Positions 51,494 to 60,660 of a stretch of 64,000 nucleotides of DNA are shown here, in pieces; the stretch's first letter is position 1; every line of letters begins with the position of its first letter. Under the pieces are notes generated by a model. It made no database searches, was not told where the DNA came from, and saw nothing but the letters and a program-made list of their open reading frames with translations. Made by a program: the position numbers and the translations under genes. The stretch is from Pseudomonadota bacterium (lineage in GTDB: Bacteria; Pseudomonadota; Gammaproteobacteria; Steroidobacterales; Steroidobacteraceae): positions 238,350 through 302,349 of the forward strand of contig JAFEDT010000002.1 of NCBI GenBank assembly GCA_018241445.1, written 5' to 3'.

Positions 51494-52198
51494 ATGCGAA
51501 CCCTTCCGCTTGCCATTGCCCTCGGCATTTCCCTGGCCGGCATGACACCCGCCTTGGCGCAACAAGCGGCCTCCGGCATGCCGCCGCTCGATCCCGCCTG
51601 GAAGGCATCTGAAGTGGTCGCATTCATCGGCGTGAAACCCGGTGATCGGGTCGCCGACATCATCGGTGGCCGCCTGACGGCCTCGCTCGCGAAAGCGGTC
51701 GGACCCACGGGCAAGGTGTACGCGGTTGAAACCGCGGAGATCGTGAAATCCCATCCCGCGGCGCTGGAGAAAATGCACGCGGTTGCAGCGCAGGAACACA
51801 ACATCGTGGTGACCGCGGACCCGGTGGCCAGTCCGCTGCCGACAGGCCTGGACGCGGTCTTCATCCGCCAGAACTACCACGACCTGTACGACAAGTTCAT
51901 GGGGCCCGCCGACGTGCCGGCCTTCAACAGGGCCGTGTTTACCGCGCTGAAGCCGGGCGGGGTTTACGTGGTGCTGGATCATGCCGCAGCGGCGGGGTCC
52001 GGCATCGAAGCCACTGATACCCTGCACCGCATCGACCCGGCGCGGGTCAAGTCCGATGTCCTGGCGGCCGGCTTCAAGCTGGAATCGGAGAGCCCGTTGC
52101 TCGCGAATCCCGCCGACGATCACTCAAAGGTCGTCTTCGACCCTTCGATCCGCAACCACACGGACCAGTTCCTGTTCAAGTTCAGGAAGCCGAAGTAG
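51494..52198 (+). CDS. Exported class I methyltransferase-like protein (COG4798 type)
   Basis: A 234-residue protein with a signal peptide (RTLPLAIALGISLAGMTPALAQ) and a Rossmann methyltransferase fold: VADIIGGRLTASLAKAVG in place of the usual SAM-binding loop, AVETAEIV as the acidic strand end, DAVFIRQNYHDLYDKF, and LKPGGVYVVLDH. The glycine-rich motif is degenerate and the protein is exported, where SAM is scarce, so it may not be a working methyltransferase. An AAAGG site precedes the ATG at 51494 by eight bases; GTG 51485 is less likely. Confidence 0.75.
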   Translation: MRTLPLAIALGISLAGMTPALAQQAASGMPPLDPAWKASEVVAFIGVKPGDRVADIIGGRLTASLAKAVGPTGKVYAVETAEIVKSHPAALEKMHAVAAQEHNIVVTADPVASPLPTGLDAVFIRQNYHDLYDKFMGPADVPAFNRAVFTALKPGGVYVVLDHAAAAGSGIEATDTLHRIDPARVKSDVLAAGFKLESESPLLANPADDHSKVVFDPSIRNHTDQFLFKFRKPK

Positions 52199-52237
52199 GC
52201 GGCAGGCACTGCTGTGCGCGGTCAAAGGGCGCCGCGG

Positions 52238-53473
52238 TCAACGGCCGCCACCGCCGGGCGCCGGGCCGGGTGCCACGCTGGCGCCGGTGAGTCGCGCCAG
52301 CGCGCCGAGGGTGGTCTGTGCGGCATTGAGCCCCAGCCTGAAGTCCGCGTCACTGAAGGTTGAATAGAGATCGGTCGGCTGATGCCAGTGGGGGTCCCAG
52401 CCGGCGCCGATCTGAACGCCGCGCTCGTTCTCACGCACACTGATGGCCGGCGTCAGATCCATGAAGGGCGTGCTGTCGGTGTTGGTCATGTGCGGGCCGA
52501 CGCTGGCCGGGTAGTCGGTCGCGTACGCCTCGTTGGCTGCCTGGAACGCCCAGGCCAGCTGCTGCGCGCCCTGCGCCTGGTGAGAGCGTGACTGGAACTC
52601 GATGTTGACGTCCGCTTCCGGCCGCTGCGTGCGGCTGACGCTGCCGTCCGCGTGTGGCATGCCGTGGTCGAAGAGCACCATGTCGTGCTGCACCATACCC
52701 AGCCAGCGCGGCTCCGGGTAACGCCCGGAGCCGGCCGGGGATTCGATCCCCTGCAGGCGCGCGCGCTGTTCGACGTAGGCCCAGGCGCCGTCGAGACCGG
52801 TCTCCTCGTTGTTCCAGAGCACGAAGCGGATCGAACGTTCGGTCCTGACCTCGGGGCTCGAGAGAATGCGCGCCAGTTCCATCACCAGCGCCGTCCCCGA
52901 GCCGTCGTCGTTGGCCGCCTCTCCCCAGCCGATGCCGTCCATGTGCCCGCCCACGATGTACATCTCATCCGGATGGGTGCCGCCGACCTTGGTGCAATAC
53001 ACCTCCTCGCGCGCGCCCGGCTCGCTCGGCGGCGTGTCGAGCGTCCGCAGCGCGGCGTCAGGCTGTCGCAACGGATCTTCGTTTACGCCGATTGGCCCGC
53101 GCGCACCGCGAATGCGCCCGCCGCCGGGCGGATCGCCCTTGCGCACCCGCGGACCGCTGGGCCGCGGCTGCTGATGAGGCGAATAGTGGTAGTGCAGCCG
53201 GGACACGTCACCACAGCCGTAGGCGCGCAACTGCGACTCGATCCAGTTGACGGCGTCACGGTTGCGCTGCGTGCCCTGTCGCCGGTCGCCAAAGCGGGTC
53301 AGCGCCTTGATGGTTGCCTTGTAGCGTTCCAGGTCCAGGCGCGCCACCAGGGTGGCAACGGGATCTCCGGGGGTTGCGGCCGCTGTTGCCGCGGTGCTCG
53401 CGGTCGGCCCGAGGGCGACAGCCGCACAGAGTGCGCAGAGAATCAGGAATCCCGACGCACGACGCAGGCTCAC
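52238..53473 (-). CDS. M28 family zinc aminopeptidase, exported
   Basis: A 411-residue exported metallopeptidase. A signal peptide (LILCALCAAVALGPTAS) precedes an M28 domain with the zinc ligands in VGGHMDGIGWGE (His, Asp), ANDDGSGTALV (Asp bridging), WNNEETGLDG (Glu-Glu) and later the HMTNTDSTPF region. The family releases N-terminal amino acids from peptides. The start is GTG at 53473 behind AGGA; the promoter module is shared with the molybdopterin subunit gene. It converges on the methyltransferase-like gene. Confidence 0.87.
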   Translation of the reverse strand: MSLRRASGFLILCALCAAVALGPTASTAATAAATPGDPVATLVARLDLERYKATIKALTRFGDRRQGTQRNRDAVNWIESQLRAYGCGDVSRLHYHYSPHQQPRPSGPRVRKGDPPGGGRIRGARGPIGVNEDPLRQPDAALRTLDTPPSEPGAREEVYCTKVGGTHPDEMYIVGGHMDGIGWGEAANDDGSGTALVMELARILSSPEVRTERSIRFVLWNNEETGLDGAWAYVEQRARLQGIESPAGSGRYPEPRWLGMVQHDMVLFDHGMPHADGSVSRTQRPEADVNIEFQSRSHQAQGAQQLAWAFQAANEAYATDYPASVGPHMTNTDSTPFMDLTPAISVRENERGVQIGAGWDPHWHQPTDLYSTFSDADFRLGLNAAQTTLGALARLTGASVAPGPAPGGGGR

Positions 53474-53562
53474 AGGGATGTCCTGCTGCTGCCCAGGGCT
53501 GCCGATTTCAGTCCGACTGTCTGATACATGGGCGGTCTCCGGAACGGCGATTGCGTGCAGTC

Positions 53563-53592
53563 ATGCTAGTCCCGGGAACCAGGGAGCGCAAA
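53563..53592 (-). promoter_or_regulatory. Candidate promoter of the M28 peptidase gene
   Basis: On the minus strand TTTGCG (53592-53587) and TAGCAT (53568-53563) are spaced by 18 bases, followed by GACTG and a TCCGGAG block about 30 bases on. The match with the region upstream of the molybdopterin subunit (48133-48103) extends over about 60 bases with gaps. Confidence 0.35.
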
Positions 53593-53655
53593 GTAACGCC
53601 TGGCCACGGCAAAGCGCCCTTGCGCCGCGGACGCGATCGGCGGTAGAAACAGCAC

Positions 53656-54288
53656 ATGACCAACACCCCTTACACGCTTTACGGCCGCACCGGCGCGGGT
53701 TCGCTGGCGCCGCAGATCCTGCTCGAGGAAACCGGCGCCCCCTACAGGCTGTCCTGGGTCGGAAAAGGCTCCGCGGAGCTCGAGGCCTACCGGCGCATCA
53801 ACCCCACCGGAAAGATCCCGTGCCTGGTGCTGCCGGATGGAACCGCGGTGTTCGAGTCCGCCGCGATCCTGATCCACCTGGCCGACGCTCATCCGGGCGC
53901 AGCTTTTGCGCCCGCGCCTGGCACGTCCGCGCGCGCGCGTTACCTGCAGTGGATGGTGTTCCTGTCGGCAAACGTCTATGAGTCGTTGCTGCGCTACTTT
54001 TATGCGGAGCGTTACTCCACCGCGGGCCCCGCCGCGGCGCCGGCCATCCAGGCGCAGGCCCTTGCCGACTGGGACCGCCATCTGCAGCTCCTGCACGGCG
54101 CACTCTCGCCTTACCTGCTGGGCGAGCAGATCAGCGCGGCGGACCCCTACCTCTACATGCTGGCCGGGTGGTATCCGGGCGGTGTAAAGGCCCTCGCCAC
54201 CCGGCTGCCGAAGCTCGTGCGGCATGCGGAACTGATCGGCGGCAGGCCTGCGACACGCAAGGCTGATTCGGATCACGCGGAAAGTTGA
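53656..54288 (+). CDS. Glutathione S-transferase family protein
   Basis: A 210-residue cytoplasmic protein of the GST superfamily. The thioredoxin-like N-terminal domain shows TLYGRTGAGSLAPQILLEE, the cis-proline region NPTGKIPCLVLPDGT and the glutathione gamma-glutamyl site VFESAAILIHLAD. The C-terminal helical domain ends with the buried-aspartate motif SAADPYLYMLAG. A role in detoxification or ring/bond isomerisation is typical; the substrate is unknown. It is divergent from the M28 gene and converges on the GntR gene. Confidence 0.85.
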   Translation: MTNTPYTLYGRTGAGSLAPQILLEETGAPYRLSWVGKGSAELEAYRRINPTGKIPCLVLPDGTAVFESAAILIHLADAHPGAAFAPAPGTSARARYLQWMVFLSANVYESLLRYFYAERYSTAGPAAAPAIQAQALADWDRHLQLLHGALSPYLLGEQISAADPYLYMLAGWYPGGVKALATRLPKLVRHAELIGGRPATRKADSDHAES

Positions 54289-54343
54289 GTCCGCTCGCGG
54301 CACCGCCTGGTGCGCAGACTTCTCTCGGGATGGGCAGCCGCCA

Positions 54344-54997
54344 CTACTCCCGCCGCAGCACCTGGGCCAGTTCGGCGCGAGTCTCCGCAATGTGGTCGCG
54401 GGTGCGCGCGCGCGCTTCGCGGGTCCTGCCGTCGCGCCAGGCATGGAAGATCGCGCTGTGCTCGCGGTTGGCGCGCGTCGCGCGGCCTCCGGAACTCAGG
54501 TGCAGGCGGATATAGCGCTGCGCAATGGTATGCAGGCGCTGCAGGACTTCAGCGGCCACCGGCTGCGCGCGAGGCACGACCAGCGCAAGGTGGAAGCTGC
54601 TGTTCAGATCGCCGGAGGACTTCAGATCGCCCCTGCCCAGTGAGTCAGTGAGCGCCGCCAGCGCCCCCTTTGCGGCGTCGCGATCCGCATCGCTGGCGAG
54701 GCGCACGCCCTTGCCGACGGCGTCGGGCTCGATCGCCAGCCGCAGGCCGAAGACCTCGTCCACTTCGGTGGCGGACAGCGGCCGCACCTGGAAGCCGCGG
54801 TGGGCATAGATGTCGACCAGTCCTTCGGATTTCAGTTGCACCAGGGCTTCGCGCACCGGGATCTTGCTCACCCCGAACTCGGCGGCGATCGAGTCCTGCA
54901 GCAGGGGAGCCCCCGGCGCGTAGTCGCCGGCCAGGATCTTCTCGCGCATACGCACGGCGATCTGGCCGGTCATGGTCCGGGCAATGATGTCGGTCAC
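54344..54997 (-). CDS. GntR family regulator, FCD type (hydroxyproline operon)
   Basis: A 217-residue regulator with an N-terminal winged helix (LLQDSIAAEFGVSKIPVREALVQLKSEGLV) and an FCD effector domain. The GTG start at 54997 overlaps the epimerase stop (GTGA), so it is the last gene of the operon. FCD-type GntR proteins often bind palindromes with a GTATAC core, and such a palindrome lies at 56930-56949 in the divergent promoter of this cluster, so the most likely target is that site. Confidence 0.88.
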   Translation of the reverse strand: MTDIIARTMTGQIAVRMREKILAGDYAPGAPLLQDSIAAEFGVSKIPVREALVQLKSEGLVDIYAHRGFQVRPLSATEVDEVFGLRLAIEPDAVGKGVRLASDADRDAAKGALAALTDSLGRGDLKSSGDLNSSFHLALVVPRAQPVAAEVLQRLHTIAQRYIRLHLSSGGRATRANREHSAIFHAWRDGRTREARARTRDHIAETRAELAQVLRRE

Positions 54998-55992
54998 CGG
55001 CCGACACTCTGGTCGCTGCGGATACCGAAGCAGAAAGGATCGCGCTCGTCCAAGCGCAGCAGCGCCTCCCCCGTGACGAAGGCGCGCCCGGTGATCGTCG
55101 GGATGATCTCGCCCTTCTCCCGGGACTTCCAGCGGTAGTGCGCCGTAAAGCTGGTGCCGATCAGGCCTTCCTGCAGCCACTCCTCGCCCTCGGCCAGCTT
55201 GCCGTCCGCGGCGAGGCAGGCCAGTTTGGCGCTGGTCCCCGTGCCGCAGGGCGAGCGATCGTAGGCCTTGCCCGAACACAGCACGAAGTTGCGGCTGCGC
55301 GGGCGCGCCGCAGGCTCAACCGGCGCCACGCCTGCGTCACTGCCAGCAGCAGCGCTGCCGCTGGAGAACAACTCGACGTGATCGACCTCGGGATGACCCT
55401 GGGCATTGAGCGCCTGGCGCACCTGCCAGGCGTACTGGGTGAGCGCCTCGACGTTCGGCAGTGTGAGGGTGAGATCGTGTGCGTCGGTGAGGAAGAACCA
55501 GTTACCGCCCCAGGCGACATCGCCGTGAATGCTGCCGCCAGCCAGCTGCACGACCACGTCCCGGGCCTTGCGGTAACTGACGACGTTCTCCACTTCGACA
55601 CTGCCGTCCGCGTTCAGGCGGGTGCTGACCGGGCCGACGGGCGTATCGACGCGCCAGGAGCCCGGCCGCAGTCGCCCCATGTGCGCGAGCGAGGCGATGA
55701 GCCCGATGGTGCCGTGGCCACACATCCCCAGGTAGCCGACGTTGTTGAAGAAGATCACACCGAGCTGGCAGTCGGCCCGTCCAGGTGGCGTGAGCAGGGC
55801 GCCCACCACCGCGTCGGAACCGCGCGGCTCGTTGACGATCGCCGACCGGTAGTGGTCGAAGTGCTGACGGAAGCGCTGCACGCGCTGATCGAGCGGGCCG
55901 CCCCCGAGATCCGGGCCGCCCTCCACCACCAGCCGCGTAGGCTCCCCGGCGGTGTGCGAGTCGATCACCCTGATTTCATGAAGCCGTGTCAT
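54994..55992 (-). CDS. 4-hydroxyproline 2-epimerase (proline racemase family)
   Basis: A 332-residue pyridoxal-independent epimerase. The two catalytic cysteines are both present: LGMCGHGTIG (near residue 91) and DRSPCGTGTSAK (near residue 250). Cys-Cys pairing marks epimerases, in contrast to the Cys-Thr dehydratases. The enzyme would turn trans-4-hydroxy-L-proline into cis-4-hydroxy-D-proline. N-terminal HEIRVIDSHTAGEPTRLV is a family signature. The ATG at 55992 is chosen by homology of this start; a GTG at 56004 overlaps the DapA-like stop. It lies between the DapA-like enzyme and the GntR regulator. Confidence 0.9.
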   Translation of the reverse strand: MTRLHEIRVIDSHTAGEPTRLVVEGGPDLGGGPLDQRVQRFRQHFDHYRSAIVNEPRGSDAVVGALLTPPGRADCQLGVIFFNNVGYLGMCGHGTIGLIASLAHMGRLRPGSWRVDTPVGPVSTRLNADGSVEVENVVSYRKARDVVVQLAGGSIHGDVAWGGNWFFLTDAHDLTLTLPNVEALTQYAWQVRQALNAQGHPEVDHVELFSSGSAAAGSDAGVAPVEPAARPRSRNFVLCSGKAYDRSPCGTGTSAKLACLAADGKLAEGEEWLQEGLIGTSFTAHYRWKSREKGEIIPTITGRAFVTGEALLRLDERDPFCFGIRSDQSVGR

Positions 55993-56000
55993 GCGGGCGC

Positions 56001-56909
56001 TCACAGGCGCGGCCGGCTGGCGCGGGCGCGCTCCACCATGGCGATGACCGCCTCACGGCGTAGGCCCCGCAGCGGCAGCCGCGGCGGGCGGACGCGCTCC
56101 GAACCGCGGCCCATGAGCTGCTCCGCCAGCTTGATCGACTGCACCAGGTCGGGCTCGGAGTCCAGGTGCAGCAGCGGCATGAACCAGCGGTAGATCCGCC
56201 GCGCCCGCTCGAGGTCACCGGCCATGATCGACTCATGCAATGCCAGGGACTCCGCGGGGAAGGCGTTGGTCAGGCCCGATACCCAGCCGCGCGCACCCAG
56301 GGTCAGCCCCTCGAAGGCGATATCGTCCAGCCCGGCAAACAGCGTGAAACGCGTGCCGCAGGCGTTGATGATGTCGGTGAAGCGCCGCGGGTCCGGGGCG
56401 GATTCCTTGATGGCCACGATGTTGGGAACATCCGCAAGGCTCGCCAGTGTGTCCGGGCCGATGCTTACCCGGTAGGACGGCGGATTGTTGTACAGCATGA
56501 TGGGCAACGAGGTCGCCTGCGCCACCTGGCGGAAGTGATACTCGAGCTCGTGCGGTGTCGGCACGTACACCATCGCGGGCAGCACCATGAAGCCGCCCGC
56601 CCCCAGGGCCTCGGCATCGCGCACGAAATCCACCGCCGTGGCGGTGGTGAACTCCGACACGCCAGCGATCACCGGCACCTTGCCGGCCGCCACCTCGACC
56701 GCGCCCCGCAGCACGGCGCGCTTCTCAGCCGCCGACAGGGAGTTGCCCTCCCCGACGGTCCCCATCAGGACCAGGCCGTGGACCCCGTCACCCAGCAGCG
56801 CCGCCTGCACGCGCTGCGTGCCCGCGAGGTCGAGCGCGAGGTCGGGCGTGAACTGGGTGGTCGCGGCGGGGATTACACCCGCCCATGGGCAGGCCAGCGG
56901 TGTCGTCAT
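56001..56909 (-). CDS. DapA family lyase (1-pyrroline-4-hydroxy-2-carboxylate deaminase candidate)
   Basis: A 302-residue class I aldolase-type TIM-barrel enzyme of the dihydrodipicolinate synthase family. The Schiff-base lysine is in IVAIKESAPDP near residue 168, with GTVGEGNSL and YNNPPSYRV as other family motifs. In hydroxyproline clusters this member removes ammonia and opens the ring of 1-pyrroline-4-hydroxy-2-carboxylate to give alpha-ketoglutarate semialdehyde; I assign that by its neighbours. AGGAAA precedes the ATG. It is divergent from the flavin dehydrogenase with a palindromic operator between them. Confidence 0.85.
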   Translation of the reverse strand: MTTPLACPWAGVIPAATTQFTPDLALDLAGTQRVQAALLGDGVHGLVLMGTVGEGNSLSAAEKRAVLRGAVEVAAGKVPVIAGVSEFTTATAVDFVRDAEALGAGGFMVLPAMVYVPTPHELEYHFRQVAQATSLPIMLYNNPPSYRVSIGPDTLASLADVPNIVAIKESAPDPRRFTDIINACGTRFTLFAGLDDIAFEGLTLGARGWVSGLTNAFPAESLALHESIMAGDLERARRIYRWFMPLLHLDSEPDLVQSIKLAEQLMGRGSERVRPPRLPLRGLRREAVIAMVERARASRPRL

Positions 56910-56929
56910 CGGAGTTTCCTGGCAGGGGC

Positions 56930-56949
56930 GTAGATCGTATACGATCTAC
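56930..56949. promoter_or_regulatory. Perfect 20-bp palindromic operator of the hydroxyproline cluster
   Basis: GTAGATCGTATACGATCTAC is its own reverse complement over all 20 bases. It sits in the 45-base gap between the two divergent genes. The central TATACG could be the -10 of the plus-strand gene. The shape, with a GTATAC core, fits an FCD-type GntR binding site, so the adjacent GntR protein is the likely ligand. Confidence 0.7.
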
Positions 56950-56954
56950 CAGTA

Positions 56955-58223
56955 ATGAAACAAGAACAGATCGCGGTCATTGGCGCCGGGGTCATCGGCT
57001 GCGCCATCGCCTGGGCGCTCTCGCGCGAGGGCCGGCAGGTGCTGGTGCTCGACCGCGCGCCGCCGGGCATGGCGGGCGCCAGCTTCGGCAACGTGGGACA
57101 CATTGCCGCCGAACTGGTCCAGCCACTGCCCTCCCGCTCACTGCTCTTAGGTTTCTGGCGCGAGCTCTATGTCCTGGGAGGCGCGCTCGATATCCCGCTG
57201 CGGCGGATCCCGGCGTTGCTGCCGTGGGCGCGGCGCTTCGCGGCGGCGACCGCGCTGCGGGAAACCAACACCCGCCACCTGGCGCCCCTGGTAGCCCCGG
57301 CAGTGGATGAGACCGCGCGCCTCCTTGCTGAAATCGGCAAACCCGGGCTGTTACGCCGCAATGGGCATTACGAAGTCTGGCGGGGCCGCAAGGCCCGCAA
57401 GCTGTGTGCGGCGCAGGCCACTGCCACGGCACGACTCGGGATCCCGACCGAGCCCGCCGGCGCCGAGTGGCTGCGTGGCCTTGCTGCTTCCATCTCTGCT
57501 GCGGCGCCGCCGGGTGACTTCGCTGCACTGAAGTTCACCGGCACCGGCCATGTCACCGACCCCTGGCAGGTGGTGCAGGCGCTCGTGGATGCGGCCATGC
57601 TGCGTGGCGCCCGGATTGCGCGCGCGGAGGTGCGTTCCATCGAGGTCCATCCCGACAGGGTCGACGTTCGCACCACCGGCGGCGTGGAACATGCCGGCAC
57701 CGTGGTGATTGCCGCCGGCGCCTGGGCGGCACCGCTGCTGGAGGGCCTCGGACTGCGGGTGCCCCTGGAAGCGGCTCGGGGTTATCACGTCGAGCTCGCG
57801 GGAGCCGACCCGGTAGCGGACGCCCCGATCCTGTACGCCGACCATCACATCGTCGTGACGCCCATGGCCGGCAGGCTCCGCGCCTCCAGTTACATGGATT
57901 TCGTTGGCCTGGATGCGCCGCCGGACAGCCGGAAGATCGACCGGCTGCTGCAGCGGCTCGGCCGCCTGGGCTATGACTGCTCGCGCGCCGGCGCACCCTG
58001 GTGGGGGCCAAGGCCGGTCCTGCCCGACTACCTTCCGGGTATCGGCCGGGTCCCGGACACGCGGGTCTTCTACGCCATCGGTCACCAGCATATCGGGCTC
58101 ACGCTCGCCGCCGTCACGGCGCAGTTGCTGGCGGACCTGGTGGCGCAGCGCACGCCCCGGCACGATGTCAGGCCCTTCGATCTGCGCCGCTTCGGCGTGC
58201 CGGGTCGACGGGTCACGGTGTGA
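56955..58223 (+). CDS. FAD-dependent D-amino acid dehydrogenase (D-hydroxyproline dehydrogenase candidate)
   Basis: A 422-residue flavoprotein of the DadA/glycine oxidase family. The FAD-binding motif IAVIGAGVIGCAIAWALSRE opens the protein; GASFGNVGHIA and the C-terminal GWWGPRP-like region (GAPWWGPRPVLPDYLPGIG, GHQHIGLTLAAVTA) complete the FAD site. By context it oxidises cis-4-hydroxy-D-proline to the pyrroline used by the DapA-like enzyme. The ATG is five bases after the palindromic operator and has no ribosome site, so the mRNA may be leaderless. The cluster lacks the semialdehyde dehydrogenase of the last step. Confidence 0.85.
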   Translation: MKQEQIAVIGAGVIGCAIAWALSREGRQVLVLDRAPPGMAGASFGNVGHIAAELVQPLPSRSLLLGFWRELYVLGGALDIPLRRIPALLPWARRFAAATALRETNTRHLAPLVAPAVDETARLLAEIGKPGLLRRNGHYEVWRGRKARKLCAAQATATARLGIPTEPAGAEWLRGLAASISAAAPPGDFAALKFTGTGHVTDPWQVVQALVDAAMLRGARIARAEVRSIEVHPDRVDVRTTGGVEHAGTVVIAAGAWAAPLLEGLGLRVPLEAARGYHVELAGADPVADAPILYADHHIVVTPMAGRLRASSYMDFVGLDAPPDSRKIDRLLQRLGRLGYDCSRAGAPWWGPRPVLPDYLPGIGRVPDTRVFYAIGHQHIGLTLAAVTAQLLADLVAQRTPRHDVRPFDLRRFGVPGRRVTV

Positions 58224-58250
58224 TGTTGGCGCTCCGGATTTGCCACAGTT

Positions 58251-60653
58251 TCACAGTTTCAACCTGCGCAGCCTGAGCGCATTCCCGATCACGCTCACCG
58301 ATGACAGCGCCATGGCGGCGGCGGCGATGATCGGCGATGGCAGCAGACCGAGCGACGGATAGAGAACGCCGGCGGCTACCGGAATGCCGGCCGCGTTGTA
58401 GATGAACGCAAAGACCAGGTTCTGTCGAATGTTGCGCATCGTGGCTTGTGAGAGATGCCGCGCCCTGACGATGCCCGTCAGATCCCCTTTCAGCAGCGTC
58501 ACGCCGGCGCTTTCCATGGCGACGTCGGTTCCAGAGCCCATGGCGATCCCCACGTCTGCGGCGGCGAGCGCCGGCGCATCATTGACGCCGTCTCCTGCCA
58601 TGGCGACAACCCGGCCCGCGGATTTCAGTCGCGAGACGACGGCACTCTTCTCATCGGGGAGCACGTCGGCCTCGACCTCCCCGATGCCGAGGCGGCGGGC
58701 CACCGCCAGCGCCGTGGTTCTGTTGTCGCCGGTCAGCATGACGACGCGGATGCCGTCCCGCCGCAGGGCGTCGAGAGCGGCAACGGTGGTCGGCTTGATC
58801 GGGTCGGCGATTGCCAGGATGCCGGCCGCGCGGCCCTCGACTGCGATGTGGATCGCAGTTGCACCTTCACCGCGCATGGCGTCGGCCTGGGCGGCAAGGG
58901 AGCCCGCGTTTGCGCCGTGCTCGGCCAGGAAGGACGCATTGCCTAGCACGACCAGCCTGCCCTCGACGGTTCCGAGCGCGCCCTTGCCCGTCGGCGAATC
59001 GAAGCCAGTAACACCAGGGATGACAATGCCGCGGCTCTGGGCTGCGGCGACGATCGCAACGGCCAGCGGATGCTCGGAGGCCCGCTCCACGCCGGCGGCG
59101 AGCCGCAGGACTTCCCGCTCATCAAAGCCCGCTGCAGGCACGATGGCGGTCACCGACGGCTTGCCTTCCGTGAGCGTGCCCGTCTTGTCGACAACCAGTG
59201 TGTCGACCTTTTCCATACGCTCGAGCGCCTCGGCGTTCTTGATCAGGACGCCGAGCTGCGCGCCCTTGCCGACGCCCACCATGATCGACATCGGCGTAGC
59301 CAGCCCCAGGGCACAGGGACAGGCAATGATCAGCACCGACACCGCTGCCAGCAGACCGTAGGTCATCCGCGGTTCCGGTCCGAACAAGGCCCACGCCACA
59401 AAACTCAGCAGAGCGATCAGGATCACCAGCGGCACGAACCAGCCCGAGACCCGATCGGCCATGCGCTGGATCGGTGCGCGCGAGCGTTGCGCATCCGCGA
59501 CCATCTGCACGATCCGCGCGAGCATGGTGTCGCGGCCGACCTTGTCGGCGCGGATGATGAGGGCGCCTGACTGGTTGAGTGTGCCGCCGATGACCCTGTC
59601 ATTGACGCCGCGCGTCACCGGCATGGATTCGCCCGTGACCAAAGACTCATCGACCGCCGAACGGCCGTCCACGACAATTCCGTCCACCGGCACGGTTTCA
59701 CCGGGGCGCACACGCAGTCGGTCACCGATGACGACCGCATCGACCGGCACGTCGGCCTCCGCCCCGGAGTCATCGATGCGCCGTGCGGTCTTGGGTGCAA
59801 GGTTGAGCAGCGCCTTGATTGCCCCGGAGGTGTGCTCGCGCGCCCGCAGTTCGAGCACCTGGCCGAGCAGGACTAGCACCGTGATGACGGCTGCCGCCTC
59901 GAAATAGACTGCGACAACCCCACCCGCACCCCGGAAGGCGGGAGGGAACAGGCCGGGCATCACGGTGGCGACGGCGCTGTAGAGCCAGGCGACGCCGGTG
60001 CCCATGGCAATCAGGGTGAACATATTGAGGTGGCGGGTCTTCAGCGATACCCACGCCCGCTCGAAGAACGGCCAGCCCGCCCACAACACCACGGGTGTGG
60101 ACAGAGCGAGCTGAATCCAGGCCGACAGCACTGGTGAGACGAGATCGTGGAGCGCAGGGATCAGATGTCCGCCCATTTCCAGCACAAACACGGGAATGGT
60201 GAGCACCAGCGCAATCCAGAACCGGCGCGTCATGTCGGCCAGCTCGGGATTCGGCCCGACATCGGCAGTTGCCATGACGGGTTCTAGCGCCATGCCGCAG
60301 ATCGGGCAACTGCCGGGCGCATCGCGCCTGATCTGCGGATGCATTGGACAGGTATAGACGGTTCCCGGCGCTACGACTGCTGGCGCGGCTGGTGCGGCCG
60401 GGGACGATGCCGCTGAGGCATAACGTTCCGGATCGGCGTCAAATTTCGACTTGCAGGCGGGAGAACAGAAGTAGTACGGGCGTCCGCGATACTCGCTGCG
60501 ATGCGCGGCAGAGCCCGGATCGACCGTCATGCCGCACACAGGATCCCTTGTCAGCGTGTCGTTACGCCCATCCCGCTGAGCCAACTCCGCGTTTGCATTG
60601 GCTGCGTGCCCGGTACGGTGCGGGTGCTGAGGGTGGTGGTCGTGCTTCGTCAT
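58251..60653 (-). CDS. copA: Copper-type heavy metal P1B-ATPase
   Basis: An 800-residue membrane pump. The N-terminus has a His-rich start, a YHS metal-binding domain ([13 protein letters not shown] ... [12 protein letters not shown]) and a CxxC-rich heavy-metal-binding domain (TCPMHPQI ... CPICGMAL). Eight helices then carry the CPC metal site ([13 protein letters not shown]), the phosphorylation motif [22 protein letters not shown] and the hinge [16 protein letters not shown]. These fit export of copper or silver from the cytoplasm. The ATG at 60653 lies seven bases after the phospholipase D-like gene on the same strand. It converges on the dehydrogenase gene. Confidence 0.9.
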   Translation of the reverse strand: MTKHDHHPQHPHRTGHAANANAELAQRDGRNDTLTRDPVCGMTVDPGSAAHRSEYRGRPYYFCSPACKSKFDADPERYASAASSPAAPAAPAVVAPGTVYTCPMHPQIRRDAPGSCPICGMALEPVMATADVGPNPELADMTRRFWIALVLTIPVFVLEMGGHLIPALHDLVSPVLSAWIQLALSTPVVLWAGWPFFERAWVSLKTRHLNMFTLIAMGTGVAWLYSAVATVMPGLFPPAFRGAGGVVAVYFEAAAVITVLVLLGQVLELRAREHTSGAIKALLNLAPKTARRIDDSGAEADVPVDAVVIGDRLRVRPGETVPVDGIVVDGRSAVDESLVTGESMPVTRGVNDRVIGGTLNQSGALIIRADKVGRDTMLARIVQMVADAQRSRAPIQRMADRVSGWFVPLVILIALLSFVAWALFGPEPRMTYGLLAAVSVLIIACPCALGLATPMSIMVGVGKGAQLGVLIKNAEALERMEKVDTLVVDKTGTLTEGKPSVTAIVPAAGFDEREVLRLAAGVERASEHPLAVAIVAAAQSRGIVIPGVTGFDSPTGKGALGTVEGRLVVLGNASFLAEHGANAGSLAAQADAMRGEGATAIHIAVEGRAAGILAIADPIKPTTVAALDALRRDGIRVVMLTGDNRTTALAVARRLGIGEVEADVLPDEKSAVVSRLKSAGRVVAMAGDGVNDAPALAAADVGIAMGSGTDVAMESAGVTLLKGDLTGIVRARHLSQATMRNIRQNLVFAFIYNAAGIPVAAGVLYPSLGLLPSPIIAAAAMALSSVSVIGNALRLRRLKL

Positions 60654-60660
60654 GGGTCTC

